Below are positions 9,516 through 18,212 of a stretch of DNA of 47,477 nt, piece by piece. The position numbers and the translations under genes are program-made. Below the pieces are notes generated by a model. That model did no database searches and was not told the DNA's origin. It worked only from the letters and a program-made list of their open reading frames with translations. Source of the DNA: Eubacteriales bacterium (GTDB taxonomy: Bacteria; Bacillota; Clostridia; Lachnospirales; Lachnospiraceae). The DNA lies in assembly GCA_030524745.1 (NCBI GenBank), contig JAUNGC010000030.1, positions 1 to 47,477 of the forward strand, in the 5' to 3' direction. Position 1 is the first letter of the stretch. The number at the start of each line of letters is the position of its first letter.

Positions 9516-10187
9516 TTATTTCCACTCCACATTTTCCTTAATCACTTTGGCAGGATTTCCGGCCACTAATGTGTGCGCGGGAACATCCTTTTTTACAACG
9601 CTTCCTGCCGCTATGATAGCGCCGTCTCCGATTTTTACTCCCTTTAATATCGTCGCCCGGGCGCAAACCCAGGCATGATCCCCAATAATCACAGGACTCG
9701 TAACCTGTCCATGCTGGATCTTATCATACAAAATTGAATGGGCGTCAAAATCCATAATCATGGCATCGCGGGCAATTATACACTGATTCCCAATTTTAAT
9801 ATGCTCCATACAGCGGATTTGTGCGCCTGCGTTCACATATGCATTCCCCAATTCCAGCTTTGCCTTTGGATAAAGACATATTTCCGCATCATAGCACACC
9901 TTCGGATGGCCTGTTACTATGATCTCCGAATTCTCCTTCATCACGAAAATTGTTTTCTTTCCGCTGTTTTTTACGTACAATTCATTCAGCGTAAGCGTTC
10001 CCTCCAGGCAAATCATAGCGGACTTATCTATTTGCATTGCCGGATTATACTGGTTAATGATTCTGCTTTGATGGGATATCCTGCGTTTCCTTTGATGAAG
10101 GAAATTATATTTCACATAATTTCCTTTCCCGCATTTTTTTATATCCTGCAATATCATACAAAAATAACGCCATGCTTTCTTTATCAC
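9516..10187 (-). CDS. Hexapeptide-repeat (LbH) acyltransferase, maltose/galactoside acetyltransferase-like
   Basis: A protein of about 223 residues with beta-helix repeats and the C-terminal pattern IGDGAIIAAGSVVKKDVP followed by LVAGNPAKVIKE, typical of the WbbJ/LacA/Maa branch. The segment IMDFDAHSI has the family's catalytic-type histidine. The open frame reaches a TTG at 10214, but a GTG at 10187 is preceded by AAGGAG with a 9-nt spacer and lies 14 nt past the flippase stop, so I prefer it. It probably acetylates a sugar or amino-sugar of the repeat unit using acetyl-CoA. It belongs to a different sub-branch from the serine-acetyltransferase-like copies here. Confidence 0.8.
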   Translation of the reverse strand: MIKKAWRYFCMILQDIKKCGKGNYVKYNFLHQRKRRISHQSRIINQYNPAMQIDKSAMICLEGTLTLNELYVKNSGKKTIFVMKENSEIIVTGHPKVCYDAEICLYPKAKLELGNAYVNAGAQIRCMEHIKIGNQCIIARDAMIMDFDAHSILYDKIQHGQVTSPVIIGDHAWVCARATILKGVKIGDGAIIAAGSVVKKDVPAHTLVAGNPAKVIKENVEWK

Positions 10188-10200
10188 CGCACTTATCTCC

Positions 10201-11712
10201 TTACTTACGCACAAGCAGTTTCTTTACAGGCTGAATAATCAGCCCTTTTTCATATTGATTCATGCTTATCTTCCAGACTGAAACAGCAAATGACGCGCTA
10301 ATGACTATCGCCGCCCCAAGCACATCATAATAGGAATCCATTTCCCAGAACTGATGAATCGCCGCCCCAACAATAACCGGCAGAATATAGCCGGGCAAAA
10401 TACTTGCTATTGATTTCCAAAAACGAATCATATTCAACCCGATATGCGTCGCATAGTACCAGTTCATAAAAATTCCCGTCCCGCAGAACATACAGACCGT
10501 TGTCGCCAATGCCGCTCCTATACCGCCCCACCAGGAACTGAGAGGTATCGTTATTCCCACATTCATCAATGCAACAAGAAAGTAAACTACGCTCCTGGCT
10601 TTATGCTTATTTAAGGCTTTCTGAATTTCCAGTCCCACATTTTGAAACGCCGGAATGAATACCGCCAGCATCAGAAGCAGGCCAATATAATATGCATCCA
10701 CATAGTTTTCTCCCGCCCAGAGGCAAACAAATCCGCGTCCGATTGCGCCATATCCGATCAAAATCAGGGAAACAATATAAAACTGTATTCTTCCGACTTT
10801 GATAAATAATTCATCCAGTTCTTCCATAGCCCGGCGGGTTGCAATAATATGATTCACCTGCGGCGCGAATACGCTTGAAACCGAAGAAGAAAAGTTTAAA
10901 AAATATGCTTTGAAGTTCGCGCCAACAGAATAAACAGCCGCAATAATCGGCCCTTTTACGGAACTCAGTATGACATTATCTGTAGAAAATGTTATCTGCT
11001 CTGTAATGGAGTTCAGAAATAAAAAACCCGAAAAGACGAACAACTCTTTCATCAGTCCCCTGTCAAAAGAGCGGAATGAAAATCGGAGCGCAATCATTTT
11101 CCTGGCATAAATATAAAAGAACAAATATGTCAGCACGCTGAAAGGCAGAGAAACAGCGGTAATTGCGATGGCTTTTCCCCCGCATCTCAGCGCAATCACA
11201 TTTACAACCGGGGTAAGCACTGCAGCAATCAGCAGTACAAAGCGAATTACAAAAAATTGCTCATAAGCCTGCAATGCCATCATAACAACATTGAATATGA
11301 AAGATACCATCATATTCAATATCAGTAATATCATGATTATCTTTATTTCTGTCAATTCATGTTCCGTATATGTATTTCCAAACAAATAATCCGACAGAAC
11401 GACCAGAAATATTCCTCCGATGAACACCATCATTGCAAGAACAGTCTGAATCACCAGGAACATGCCGTTCAGCCGTTTTTCTCCTTCCTCATCATGTCTG
11501 CTTCTGAAAATAACATTATATCGGATATATGCTCCTCCAATGCCAAAGCCGAGTATCGAAAGATATGAAATAACAGAATTCGCCGTTCCATAAATCCCGT
11601 ATTCACTTTGTCCCAGCATCCGCAGCATATACGGAGTATATATAATAGAAACAGAGTTCGATATCAGGATGTGTAAGTAAGAAAGAACCGTCCCTATTTT
11701 TCTCTGATTCAT
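10201..11712 (-). CDS. Wzx-type oligosaccharide flippase
   Basis: A 503-residue polytopic membrane protein of the polysaccharide-transport/MATE-like group, with about 14 hydrophobic stretches. The N-terminus contains LSYLHILISNSVSIIYTPYM and LGQSEYGIYG, a signature of Wzx flippases in Bacillota capsule loci. It should move the undecaprenyl-pyrophosphate repeat unit to the outer leaflet for the EpsG-type polymerase encoded upstream. The ATG overlaps the upstream stop (ATGA at 11709-11712), with GAGG 7 nt before it. A flippase and polymerase in one operon identify a Wzx/Wzy-dependent pathway. Confidence 0.9.
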   Translation of the reverse strand: MNQRKIGTVLSYLHILISNSVSIIYTPYMLRMLGQSEYGIYGTANSVISYLSILGFGIGGAYIRYNVIFRSRHDEEGEKRLNGMFLVIQTVLAMMVFIGGIFLVVLSDYLFGNTYTEHELTEIKIIMILLILNMMVSFIFNVVMMALQAYEQFFVIRFVLLIAAVLTPVVNVIALRCGGKAIAITAVSLPFSVLTYLFFYIYARKMIALRFSFRSFDRGLMKELFVFSGFLFLNSITEQITFSTDNVILSSVKGPIIAAVYSVGANFKAYFLNFSSSVSSVFAPQVNHIIATRRAMEELDELFIKVGRIQFYIVSLILIGYGAIGRGFVCLWAGENYVDAYYIGLLLMLAVFIPAFQNVGLEIQKALNKHKARSVVYFLVALMNVGITIPLSSWWGGIGAALATTVCMFCGTGIFMNWYYATHIGLNMIRFWKSIASILPGYILPVIVGAAIHQFWEMDSYYDVLGAAIVISASFAVSVWKISMNQYEKGLIIQPVKKLLVRK

Positions 11713-12869
11713 ACTTGATCCTCACATAATCCAATCTTTCTCAGGATTTCTGTGCAATTTGCCCGTTTCAGGTATTCCGGCATCATCCGATTCAGATGGT
11801 CTCTTATTTTTCTCTCATTCTGCATGATCCCGGCAAACGCGTCGGTCAGTTCCCCGTTTGCACACATATTATCTACAGGAATCACATATCCTTCATCCGT
11901 CCCGAACAAGTCCCGTGCAATTCCTTTCGATTTTACAGAATATCCCACCACAAGAGTAGGCACATAACTGGAATAGGCCGCTATCGTCGCATGTGTTCTT
12001 GCGCTGACAAAAAAACGGCAACGCGCGATAAATCCCTTTAATTCTGTAGCGTTTCCATCCTCAATTTTGCAAATACGGCCGGTTTTCTCAAACTTCTGAT
12101 ACAGAAAATCAATTGGCTCCAAATCATTATTATATTTCCATACTACATGAGGAATCAGACAGACATTCATATCCGTCCGTTCAATAATATAATGGATCAA
12201 ATTCACATAATTCTCAAGAATAATGTTATCTGCGCTATACTGCATTATCAATGGACTGATATTGATCCCTACAGTATTCCCCTCAATAAAATGGTCCGGC
12301 AAAGCCGCTTCTGTTCCTTTCAGCAAAAATGCCGGATCGGCTACCAAAACTGTATTGGGATTAATTTCCTTCAGCAAATTATATGTAATGGTTTCGCGCG
12401 CTGTAATCAGGTCAAATCCTGCCAGATCTTCTCTCACTTCCGGCGTAATTGCCTCAGCGTCAACAGAGCATGCCCAAAGAACCGAACACGCGCAATATTT
12501 TCGAATCTGCTTATCTAATTCCACAGCTTTCCTGGCTGACCACGGATAGCAATAATTATCGCCGCCAACAGAAACTGCCATATTTCCTTTAAACAGATTT
12601 TTCAGAAAAACATTCATATTCGCATTCGAATCGTTCAGAACCTTACGCTTTATCCACGCTTCCAAATGCGCGCATGAGTACCTTTTTATCTGCTCTGACT
12701 CGACTATATTTTCATAAAAATCTGCCGCGCCATACCGGACGTCTTCCGTTTTTGTCAGAGACCAGAGCCAGACATTTTCGGGACCCCCAAGCAATGGAGC
12801 GGTCGTACGTATTATCGCTTCACAGCCATGATTTCCGCTGCCGCCATGCATAAATAGTATTTTTCTCAT
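11709..12869 (-). CDS. Polysaccharide pyruvyl transferase family protein (second copy)
   Basis: A 386-residue protein. The N-terminus MRKILFMHGGSGNHGCEAIIR, with its glycine-rich GSGNHGCEA loop, marks a pyruvyl-transferase branch different from the copy at 1839-2963. The C-terminal part has CRFFVSARTHATIAAYSS and VGYSVKSKGIARDLFG. The SARTH element holds the family's conserved histidine. It probably adds a pyruvate ketal or a related group to a sugar, using phosphoenolpyruvate. The ATG at 12869 has only a weak ribosome site, so translation may rely on coupling to the GT2 just upstream (11-nt gap). Confidence 0.87.
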   Translation of the reverse strand: MRKILFMHGGSGNHGCEAIIRTTAPLLGGPENVWLWSLTKTEDVRYGAADFYENIVESEQIKRYSCAHLEAWIKRKVLNDSNANMNVFLKNLFKGNMAVSVGGDNYCYPWSARKAVELDKQIRKYCACSVLWACSVDAEAITPEVREDLAGFDLITARETITYNLLKEINPNTVLVADPAFLLKGTEAALPDHFIEGNTVGINISPLIMQYSADNIILENYVNLIHYIIERTDMNVCLIPHVVWKYNNDLEPIDFLYQKFEKTGRICKIEDGNATELKGFIARCRFFVSARTHATIAAYSSYVPTLVVGYSVKSKGIARDLFGTDEGYVIPVDNMCANGELTDAFAGIMQNERKIRDHLNRMMPEYLKRANCTEILRKIGLCEDQV

Positions 12870-12880
12870 AATATTCTCTT

Positions 12881-13876
12881 TCAGTTATATTTTTTCTTTT
12901 GAAATCTCCCCGCATAAACAGGATACATACAGTTGACCGCCCCCGGTATTTTCATAATGCCTTTTGCCAGAATCTTCATTCTGGCCGGCAGCCGCTCAAC
13001 ATAGGTCCCATGTCTCCGGATACATTCACGCACCTGTTCCCGGTCTTTCCCTGTTAGTCTTCCGGACTCCAGCGTCAAACCGCAATATGTATATATACAC
13101 GTAGAAAGATATGCCTGTTCTGCAGCAGGCTTTAACTCACCGGCGGCATCATCCAGAATAATCTGTTTTACCTTAATCGGGTCATAAATTCTATTCTGAT
13201 TCAGTTTTTTCCTTGAAGCAGACGCATCTCTTATCAGATAATGATACAGACATCTGTCCTCATATATTGTTTTATCTGCCGCTTTAAACAAGTAATAGTT
13301 CATAAGCAGATCTTCATTGATTTTTATAGATTCATCAATCACATTTTTATGAAGCAATCCGTCAAACAACCTTCTATGAAAAAGTTTGTTGCACAGGCCC
13401 GGTTCTATTCTTTCTCCGGACAACAGTTCTTTCAGGCCGGTTATTTTATCCTGCTCCAAAAGACAACCTGTATTGTAAAAGTAATGAATACGTCCATCTG
13501 AAAATATCATCTGATATCCGCAATGCGAAATCTGAGCATGATATTTCAACGCATTCTCCAACAGGAATTCGTACATATCCGTCTCAATTTCGTCATCGCC
13601 GTCCACAAACCCAATCCAATCGCCGGTAGCTTGATTGCACCCCGCAAAACGCGCCGAGGTAACGCCGCCATTTTTTTTGAAAACCGGAATAATTCTTTTA
13701 TCCTCACCGGCAAGAGCCTGGATCACCTTTTTGCTATTGTCTGTTGATCCGTCGTCAACTAATATAATTTCCAGATTTGAATATGTCTGCTTCCGAATGC
13801 TTGCTACGCACCTCGGCAATTCATTTTGCAAATTGTAAACCGGAACGATAATAGAAATTTTTTCTTTACTATTCAT
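12881..13876 (-). CDS. GT2 family glycosyltransferase
   Basis: A 331-residue GT2 enzyme with ISIIVPVYNLQNEL at the N-terminus, LVDDGSTDNS, NGGVTSARFAG and VDGDD as the metal-binding motif at about 89-93. The C-terminal acceptor domain contains LCNKLFHRRLF. The frame remains open to 13954, but the ATG at 13876 sits right before the catalytic domain, has GGGAG upstream and overlaps the previous gene by only 8 nt. Specificity is unknown. Confidence 0.88.
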   Translation of the reverse strand: MNSKEKISIIVPVYNLQNELPRCVASIRKQTYSNLEIILVDDGSTDNSKKVIQALAGEDKRIIPVFKKNGGVTSARFAGCNQATGDWIGFVDGDDEIETDMYEFLLENALKYHAQISHCGYQMIFSDGRIHYFYNTGCLLEQDKITGLKELLSGERIEPGLCNKLFHRRLFDGLLHKNVIDESIKINEDLLMNYYLFKAADKTIYEDRCLYHYLIRDASASRKKLNQNRIYDPIKVKQIILDDAAGELKPAAEQAYLSTCIYTYCGLTLESGRLTGKDREQVRECIRRHGTYVERLPARMKILAKGIMKIPGAVNCMYPVYAGRFQKKKYN

Positions 13877-14462
13877 CGTTTTTTTCTCCCGCCTTTGTAA
13901 TGATCCTCGCCTGCTGACCCACCGCGGTCGAATTGGGCGGCACGTCTTTGACAACTACTGCGCCTGCAGCAATTTTCGCATTATCGCCAATGTGAACGCC
14001 GCCTATAATGATAGCGCCTGCATAAATTGTCACATTATTTCCAATAATGGGCGCATTTATTCCATTCACACTTTTTCCTCTGCCAAGCGTTACATTTTGG
14101 TAAACGGTACAGTTCTCTCCCATTGAGTAACAATAAATTATGGTCGAATATCCATGAATAATCTGTAGCCCTCCGCCAATCCTGTTTGCAATGGAACTGA
14201 TTTCCAACCCGAATAATGGTTTATAGCACCAGCGGCAAAGCCGGTATTTAAATTTCGATTCCCCTAAGACTCTCACGAAGAACTGACGCCTGAAAATTCC
14301 ATTATGCAGAAGAATTTCATGCAAAGCCAGCAAACCCGCTTTTGATCCGTACCGTTTCATATCCGCCTGAATCAAAGATCTGGTCTCCAAAGACAACAGG
14401 CGATATACAATCAGGCAGGGAAGAGACCGCCAAATCAGCAGGTAATTTAAAATTTTTCCCAA
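13869..14462 (-). CDS. Serine acetyltransferase-like hexapeptide (LbH) O-acetyltransferase
   Basis: A 197-residue CysE-fold protein. It has a helical N-terminus, then GGGLQIIHGYSTIIY with the catalytic-type histidine, then beta-helix repeats ending IAAGAVVVKDVPPNS. It starts at a TTG at 14462, preceded by GAGG with a 9-nt spacer, and no better ATG precedes the conserved region. It is related to the proteins at 5729-6292, 16692-17225 and 18213-18767, giving four CysE-like paralogues in one operon. A sugar O-acetyltransferase role is inferred from this context, since no cysteine-synthesis genes are near. Confidence 0.83.
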   Translation of the reverse strand: MGKILNYLLIWRSLPCLIVYRLLSLETRSLIQADMKRYGSKAGLLALHEILLHNGIFRRQFFVRVLGESKFKYRLCRWCYKPLFGLEISSIANRIGGGLQIIHGYSTIIYCYSMGENCTVYQNVTLGRGKSVNGINAPIIGNNVTIYAGAIIIGGVHIGDNAKIAAGAVVVKDVPPNSTAVGQQARIITKAGEKNDE

Positions 14463-14480
14463 AGCAGCTTTCCTCTTTTC

Positions 14481-15593
14481 CTATAGTGACAGTAACATAT
14501 TCTCTACAGCAGCCACCGTGTGTTCCATACTGAAAGTCTTTCCACGAAGAATTGCCTGCTGCCGGTATTTCTCCAAAAGCCCAGGTTCGCTTATCAGCCG
14601 CTTAATTCCCTCATACAATGCACCGTCATTGTTGGCTGTTACAATGCCATACTCATTATTTTCTCCAAGCATTTCCTTCATGCCGGATACCTCAACCGTG
14701 CACACTGGCACGCCGAGAATCAGCGCTTCCGTCGCTGCCGTCGAAAATCCTTCCGCGTGGCTGGCGCATACAAACAGATCGCATTTTGCGACATATTTAT
14801 AAGGGTTTGTCTGATACCCAAGAAAGTCCACATGGTTTTCAATTTTTCGTTTCTTAACACTTCTTTTCAGGTTTGCCTCTTCAGGCCCGATCCCCAAAAT
14901 GTAAGTATGAACCGGATAACCGTCTTTTAATAATTGTTCCGTAATTTTTATAACCCTTTCGAAGCCTTTGCTTGTCAGCAGCTTACCTACGCCGACCAAA
15001 TTAATCTCATTTTCACGAAAATTAACTCCATCCAGCGGTTCCTTCGATAAATCCAGGATTTTCTTACTTTCATTTGTATTATAAAGAACTTCTGCCGGGC
15101 AGTCAATCGGCAATATCGATTTAAAATCTGATTTAACGGTTTCAGATACACATACTATCCTGTGAAAGCGGTTATAACAGTTCATCGCTTCTTTTACACT
15201 GCGAAACGATGCCGCCGCTCTTGACCGCGTATGCTGTTCAATATGAATCCAGCATGCCAATTTTGTATTTGCATCCGGGCACCCGCTGATAATTCTCGCG
15301 CAGGGGCCTTCAAGATAAGAAACCTCAATGTCAAAGTGTTCCTTAATAAACCACCTGTGTAAAGCCATCGGAGAAAACAATTTCATAATGTGGGAGTTCC
15401 CACGGATTGCTTTTGAAAATACCGCCTTGTATGTAATATCATTTCTCAAAAATTGCCGGTTAATTCCCCCGTCAAACAGCGCCATCAAGGTAATATCAAA
15501 CTTGGTTCTATCCATATTATTGACCAGATTAACCAGAACCTTTTCGGCGCCCCCTTGCGCAAGATCGTGGATAAGAAATAGAATCTTCAACAT
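14481..15593 (-). CDS. GT4 family glycosyltransferase
   Basis: A 370-residue retaining GT-B enzyme. The N-terminus reads KILFLIHDLAQGGAEKVLVNLVN, with the glycine-rich acceptor-side loop. The C-terminal donor domain has LVGVGKLLTSKGFERVI and the E-x7-E region HAEGFSTAATEALILGVPV that contacts the nucleotide-sugar. The ATG at 15593 has GGGGAG 9 nt upstream. It sits between the LbH acetyltransferase and the broken GT2. It adds one sugar to the repeat unit; donor and linkage are unknown. Confidence 0.9.
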   Translation of the reverse strand: MLKILFLIHDLAQGGAEKVLVNLVNNMDRTKFDITLMALFDGGINRQFLRNDITYKAVFSKAIRGNSHIMKLFSPMALHRWFIKEHFDIEVSYLEGPCARIISGCPDANTKLACWIHIEQHTRSRAAASFRSVKEAMNCYNRFHRIVCVSETVKSDFKSILPIDCPAEVLYNTNESKKILDLSKEPLDGVNFRENEINLVGVGKLLTSKGFERVIKITEQLLKDGYPVHTYILGIGPEEANLKRSVKKRKIENHVDFLGYQTNPYKYVAKCDLFVCASHAEGFSTAATEALILGVPVCTVEVSGMKEMLGENNEYGIVTANNDGALYEGIKRLISEPGLLEKYRQQAILRGKTFSMEHTVAAVENMLLSL

Positions 15594-15611
15594 ATCTTAC
15601 ATCTCCCCGGA

Positions 15612-16685
15612 TTAAAATAACTTAATTTTTCTCATCACTTTCAACGCTTTCTGCCTAAAGGTCCTTTTTTTCAAATGTGCACAAGCCCAGTCATAATATT
15701 CTCCCGGCGTATAATCACTAATCATAAATCTCAATCCGTCCCACAGTTTCTGTGTCTCGTGCGAAGCGATAAAATTCTTAGCCGTTCTAATAAATTCATA
15801 ATTTGATATTTCACTAATTATTCTTTCCACTGAATCACGTTGTGTATTTTCCAATATTAAATTATTTATTGCGACGTTTAACAGTCCAATTGACTCCAAA
15901 TGAACTCTATACATGATTGCATCAGAAATATGATATTGTTTGGCGTAGTAATCTGCCGCCAGTTTTACGTACTTATAATCCTGAAGCAGCGCCAAATCAC
16001 TTTTATCGCTTGATGCAAATCCTATCCCCAAATTCCAAACATAGTATGCCTCTGGCCTGACAGATGCTTTCAACATATATTCATTGAAGAAAAATTTCAT
16101 ACATAAATTAACATCTTCAGCAAAATATAGCGATTCATGGATACTCGAAACAGCTGATTTAAGCACTTTTGCATCATATATTTTTGACCACACCGCTACT
16201 GTGAAGGAACTATTTCCGGCCCCCATGATCCCTGATATTTCTTTTTCAAATAATTCATCTCTGTTAAATATCTTCTTTTTTTCGGTCACCCGAACTTTTC
16301 TTTTAATCCCTGGCAAATAGCCGGCATACGTCCCAAATTACACAACCTGAACATCATCTTCCACAATTGCGTCATGCATTTTTCTAATGCTGCTTTTTGA
16401 AACATAATAATCGTCTTGATCTGAAAACAATATATATTTTCCGCTTGCGTTCTCAACTCCTTTTTTTCTTGCAAGCGACGTCCCTCGTTCTTCGCTTGTC
16501 ACCACCAACACTCTATCGTCTTCTTTTTGAATATCTCGGCATAATTCCAGAGAATTATCTTCAGAGAAGTTTTCAACCAGAATAACTTCAAGATTTTTAT
16601 AATCCTGGTTAAGGATGCCCCTAATTGTTTTCCTTAAAAATCTCCTTCCATTATGTACCGGAACAACTACAGAAATCTTGTCCAT
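15612..16685 (-). pseudogene. GT2 glycosyltransferase interrupted by an in-frame TAA
   Basis: A GT2 frame starts at ATG 16685 (AGAGGTGA ribosome site). It reads MDKISVVVPVHN through SDQDDYY to DDVQVV, then meets TAA at 16338-16340. The same frame continues at once with FGTYAGYLPGIKRK and runs open to 15612. Joined, it is 358 codons, the normal GT2 length, and there is no frameshift. One base change (CAA or another sense codon to TAA) would account for it. The catalytic part also departs from its neighbours, with VENFSEDNS instead of VDDGSTDNS, which fits relaxed selection. A separate downstream start has no convincing ribosome site. Alternatives are stop-codon readthrough, a sequencing error or two cooperating fragments. 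Confidence 0.85.
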
Positions 16686-16691
16686 ACAAAA

Positions 16692-17225
16692 TCACCTCTG
16701 ATTCATAATAATTCTTCCCGGATTTCCCACAACAGTACACCCCTCTGGTACGTCTTTCACAACAACAGCATTTGCCCCAATCGCAACATTGTTTCCAACT
16801 ACAACCGGACCTATAATTTTAGCGCCGGCTCCAATGATTACATTATTTCCAACAATCGGAGCCCTATCATCACCAAAATTTTTTACACCTATCGTCACTT
16901 GCTGATAAATTGTAACATTTTCCCCTATTTGAGCATCTGCGGCAATAAATATTCCCTTTATCCCATGTGGAAAATGTGGTTTCCCTTTGAAGGCAGCCCC
17001 TCCATTTTCTCTTGTACCAAGAGCCGCATTATTTTTGGCCTCCATACGCTTTAGACAATATAAATATAGATACCTTTTTATTTTCATTATATCTGTTTTA
17101 TACAGTTTAAACCGCATATTCCAATACCATTCATCATAATAAGAATTCAAATATGCATTAATAAATTCTTTCATTTTTTCGTTGCCCGTTTTTCCTTTTT
17201 TTCGCTTTTTTATCGGCTTTTCCAT
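16692..17225 (-). CDS. Serine acetyltransferase-like hexapeptide (LbH) O-acetyltransferase
   Basis: A CysE-fold protein of up to 177 residues with a lysine-rich N-terminus and beta-helix repeats IGENVTIYQQVTIG, VGNNVIIGAGAKIIG and VGNNVAIGANAVVVKDVP, ending GNPGRIIMNQR. In the usual catalytic region it reads KPHFPHGIKGIFI, an altered version of the GGGLxIxHG motif that keeps a histidine. The start is uncertain: the ATG at 17225 overlaps the previous gene by 16 nt without a clear ribosome site, and the ATG at 17174 is an alternative. It lies 6 nt before the broken GT2. The local sequence is more AT-rich than the rest of the operon. Confidence 0.8.
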   Translation of the reverse strand: MEKPIKKRKKGKTGNEKMKEFINAYLNSYYDEWYWNMRFKLYKTDIMKIKRYLYLYCLKRMEAKNNAALGTRENGGAAFKGKPHFPHGIKGIFIAADAQIGENVTIYQQVTIGVKNFGDDRAPIVGNNVIIGAGAKIIGPVVVGNNVAIGANAVVVKDVPEGCTVVGNPGRIIMNQR

Positions 17226-18175
17226 CTTAAAAGCAATCTGCAGATCCTGGCTTTCAAGGCGCCATTTTTCAAATTCCTAATCTTTTCTTGTCTTCGTTTC
17301 TTCGCAATTGTATGCATAAAATCCGCTTTATTCTTCGCATCCATATCCCGTGTTAAATACTCATCGGTATATTTTTTTTCAAGATCATAAAAAGAATTTC
17401 TCGCTATTGCAAAACGTTTCGAATCATTTAATACATCGCCTTTCATCTCTCTTTTCTGCAAATGTATATACATGAGTTCAATATTTTTTTCTCCATCAAA
17501 ACTATAATAATTCAAAACGCCATCATCCCAAATCGCAAATCCCTCTGTCTTTCCGTTACCGATCTCATAACTTGAAACCGGGACATCCATAAAATTCCAG
17601 GCGGTATAAAACCTTATTCCGCTTTTCGCATCGACTTCATGCGCCCACGCAACTGTTCCGTTTTCATCAAAATGGCAGGAATACTTTGTAGTAAAGGCAT
17701 ATTTCCAATTTAATACGCGCGGGTAACATCTGAAAAACAGCTGATTCATAAGTGTACAATTTCTGAACAGACTGAAATGACCTTCAAAAAAAAGTTTGTC
17801 ATATTTATCCAGCAAATCATCCGTCACATAATCTGATATTTTCCCCAGAATAAGGTCAATATCCATAAAACCCCAGAAATCATATTCAGCAATCTCATTA
17901 AAAAAAACATAGCCATACGCCGGTTTATAATCGCATAGCTTATATGGTGTTTGCAAACAAATTTTTCCCGGAATCTTTTCCTGAATCTTAGTTCTGACAG
18001 CATCGAATGTTATATTAATTTGACGCACGTTCGAATGTTCACGCAACCTCAAAGGTAAGTCCGAATAAATCAAAAAATCAAATTCCGGATTTTTTTCAGC
18101 CGACTTTAACCACAAAGTAAAATAATTCGGTATTTTTCCAAAGTATGGTATAATAAAAACGACCTTATTTTTCAT
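17210..18175 (-). CDS. DUF6625-family putative glycosyltransferase
   Basis: A 321-residue protein starting MKNKVVFIIPYFGKIPNYF, with LWLKSAEKNPEFDFLIYSD after it. This is the pattern I associate with DUF6625 proteins found in polysaccharide loci. The segment YDFWGFMDIDLILG contains an acidic D-x-D that could bind metal and nucleotide-sugar as in GT-A enzymes. It lacks the NGGxSxARNxG element of GT2, so it belongs to a different group. A transferase role is inferred from the fold-like pattern and operon position, not demonstrated. The C-terminus is strongly basic, which may favour membrane association. Confidence 0.75.
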   Translation of the reverse strand: MKNKVVFIIPYFGKIPNYFTLWLKSAEKNPEFDFLIYSDLPLRLREHSNVRQINITFDAVRTKIQEKIPGKICLQTPYKLCDYKPAYGYVFFNEIAEYDFWGFMDIDLILGKISDYVTDDLLDKYDKLFFEGHFSLFRNCTLMNQLFFRCYPRVLNWKYAFTTKYSCHFDENGTVAWAHEVDAKSGIRFYTAWNFMDVPVSSYEIGNGKTEGFAIWDDGVLNYYSFDGEKNIELMYIHLQKREMKGDVLNDSKRFAIARNSFYDLEKKYTDEYLTRDMDAKNKADFMHTIAKKRRQEKIRNLKNGALKARICRLLLRWKSR

Positions 18176-18212
18176 AACTCAGCCCCTGTAATACTATAAG
18201 TCTTCTCGATCG

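Noticed and set aside
15612-16316. Reading the downstream half of the broken GT2 as an independent gene
   Set aside because: Its only start is a TTG without a ribosome site, and it lies in the same frame directly after the TAA of the upstream half, so a single interrupted gene explains both.
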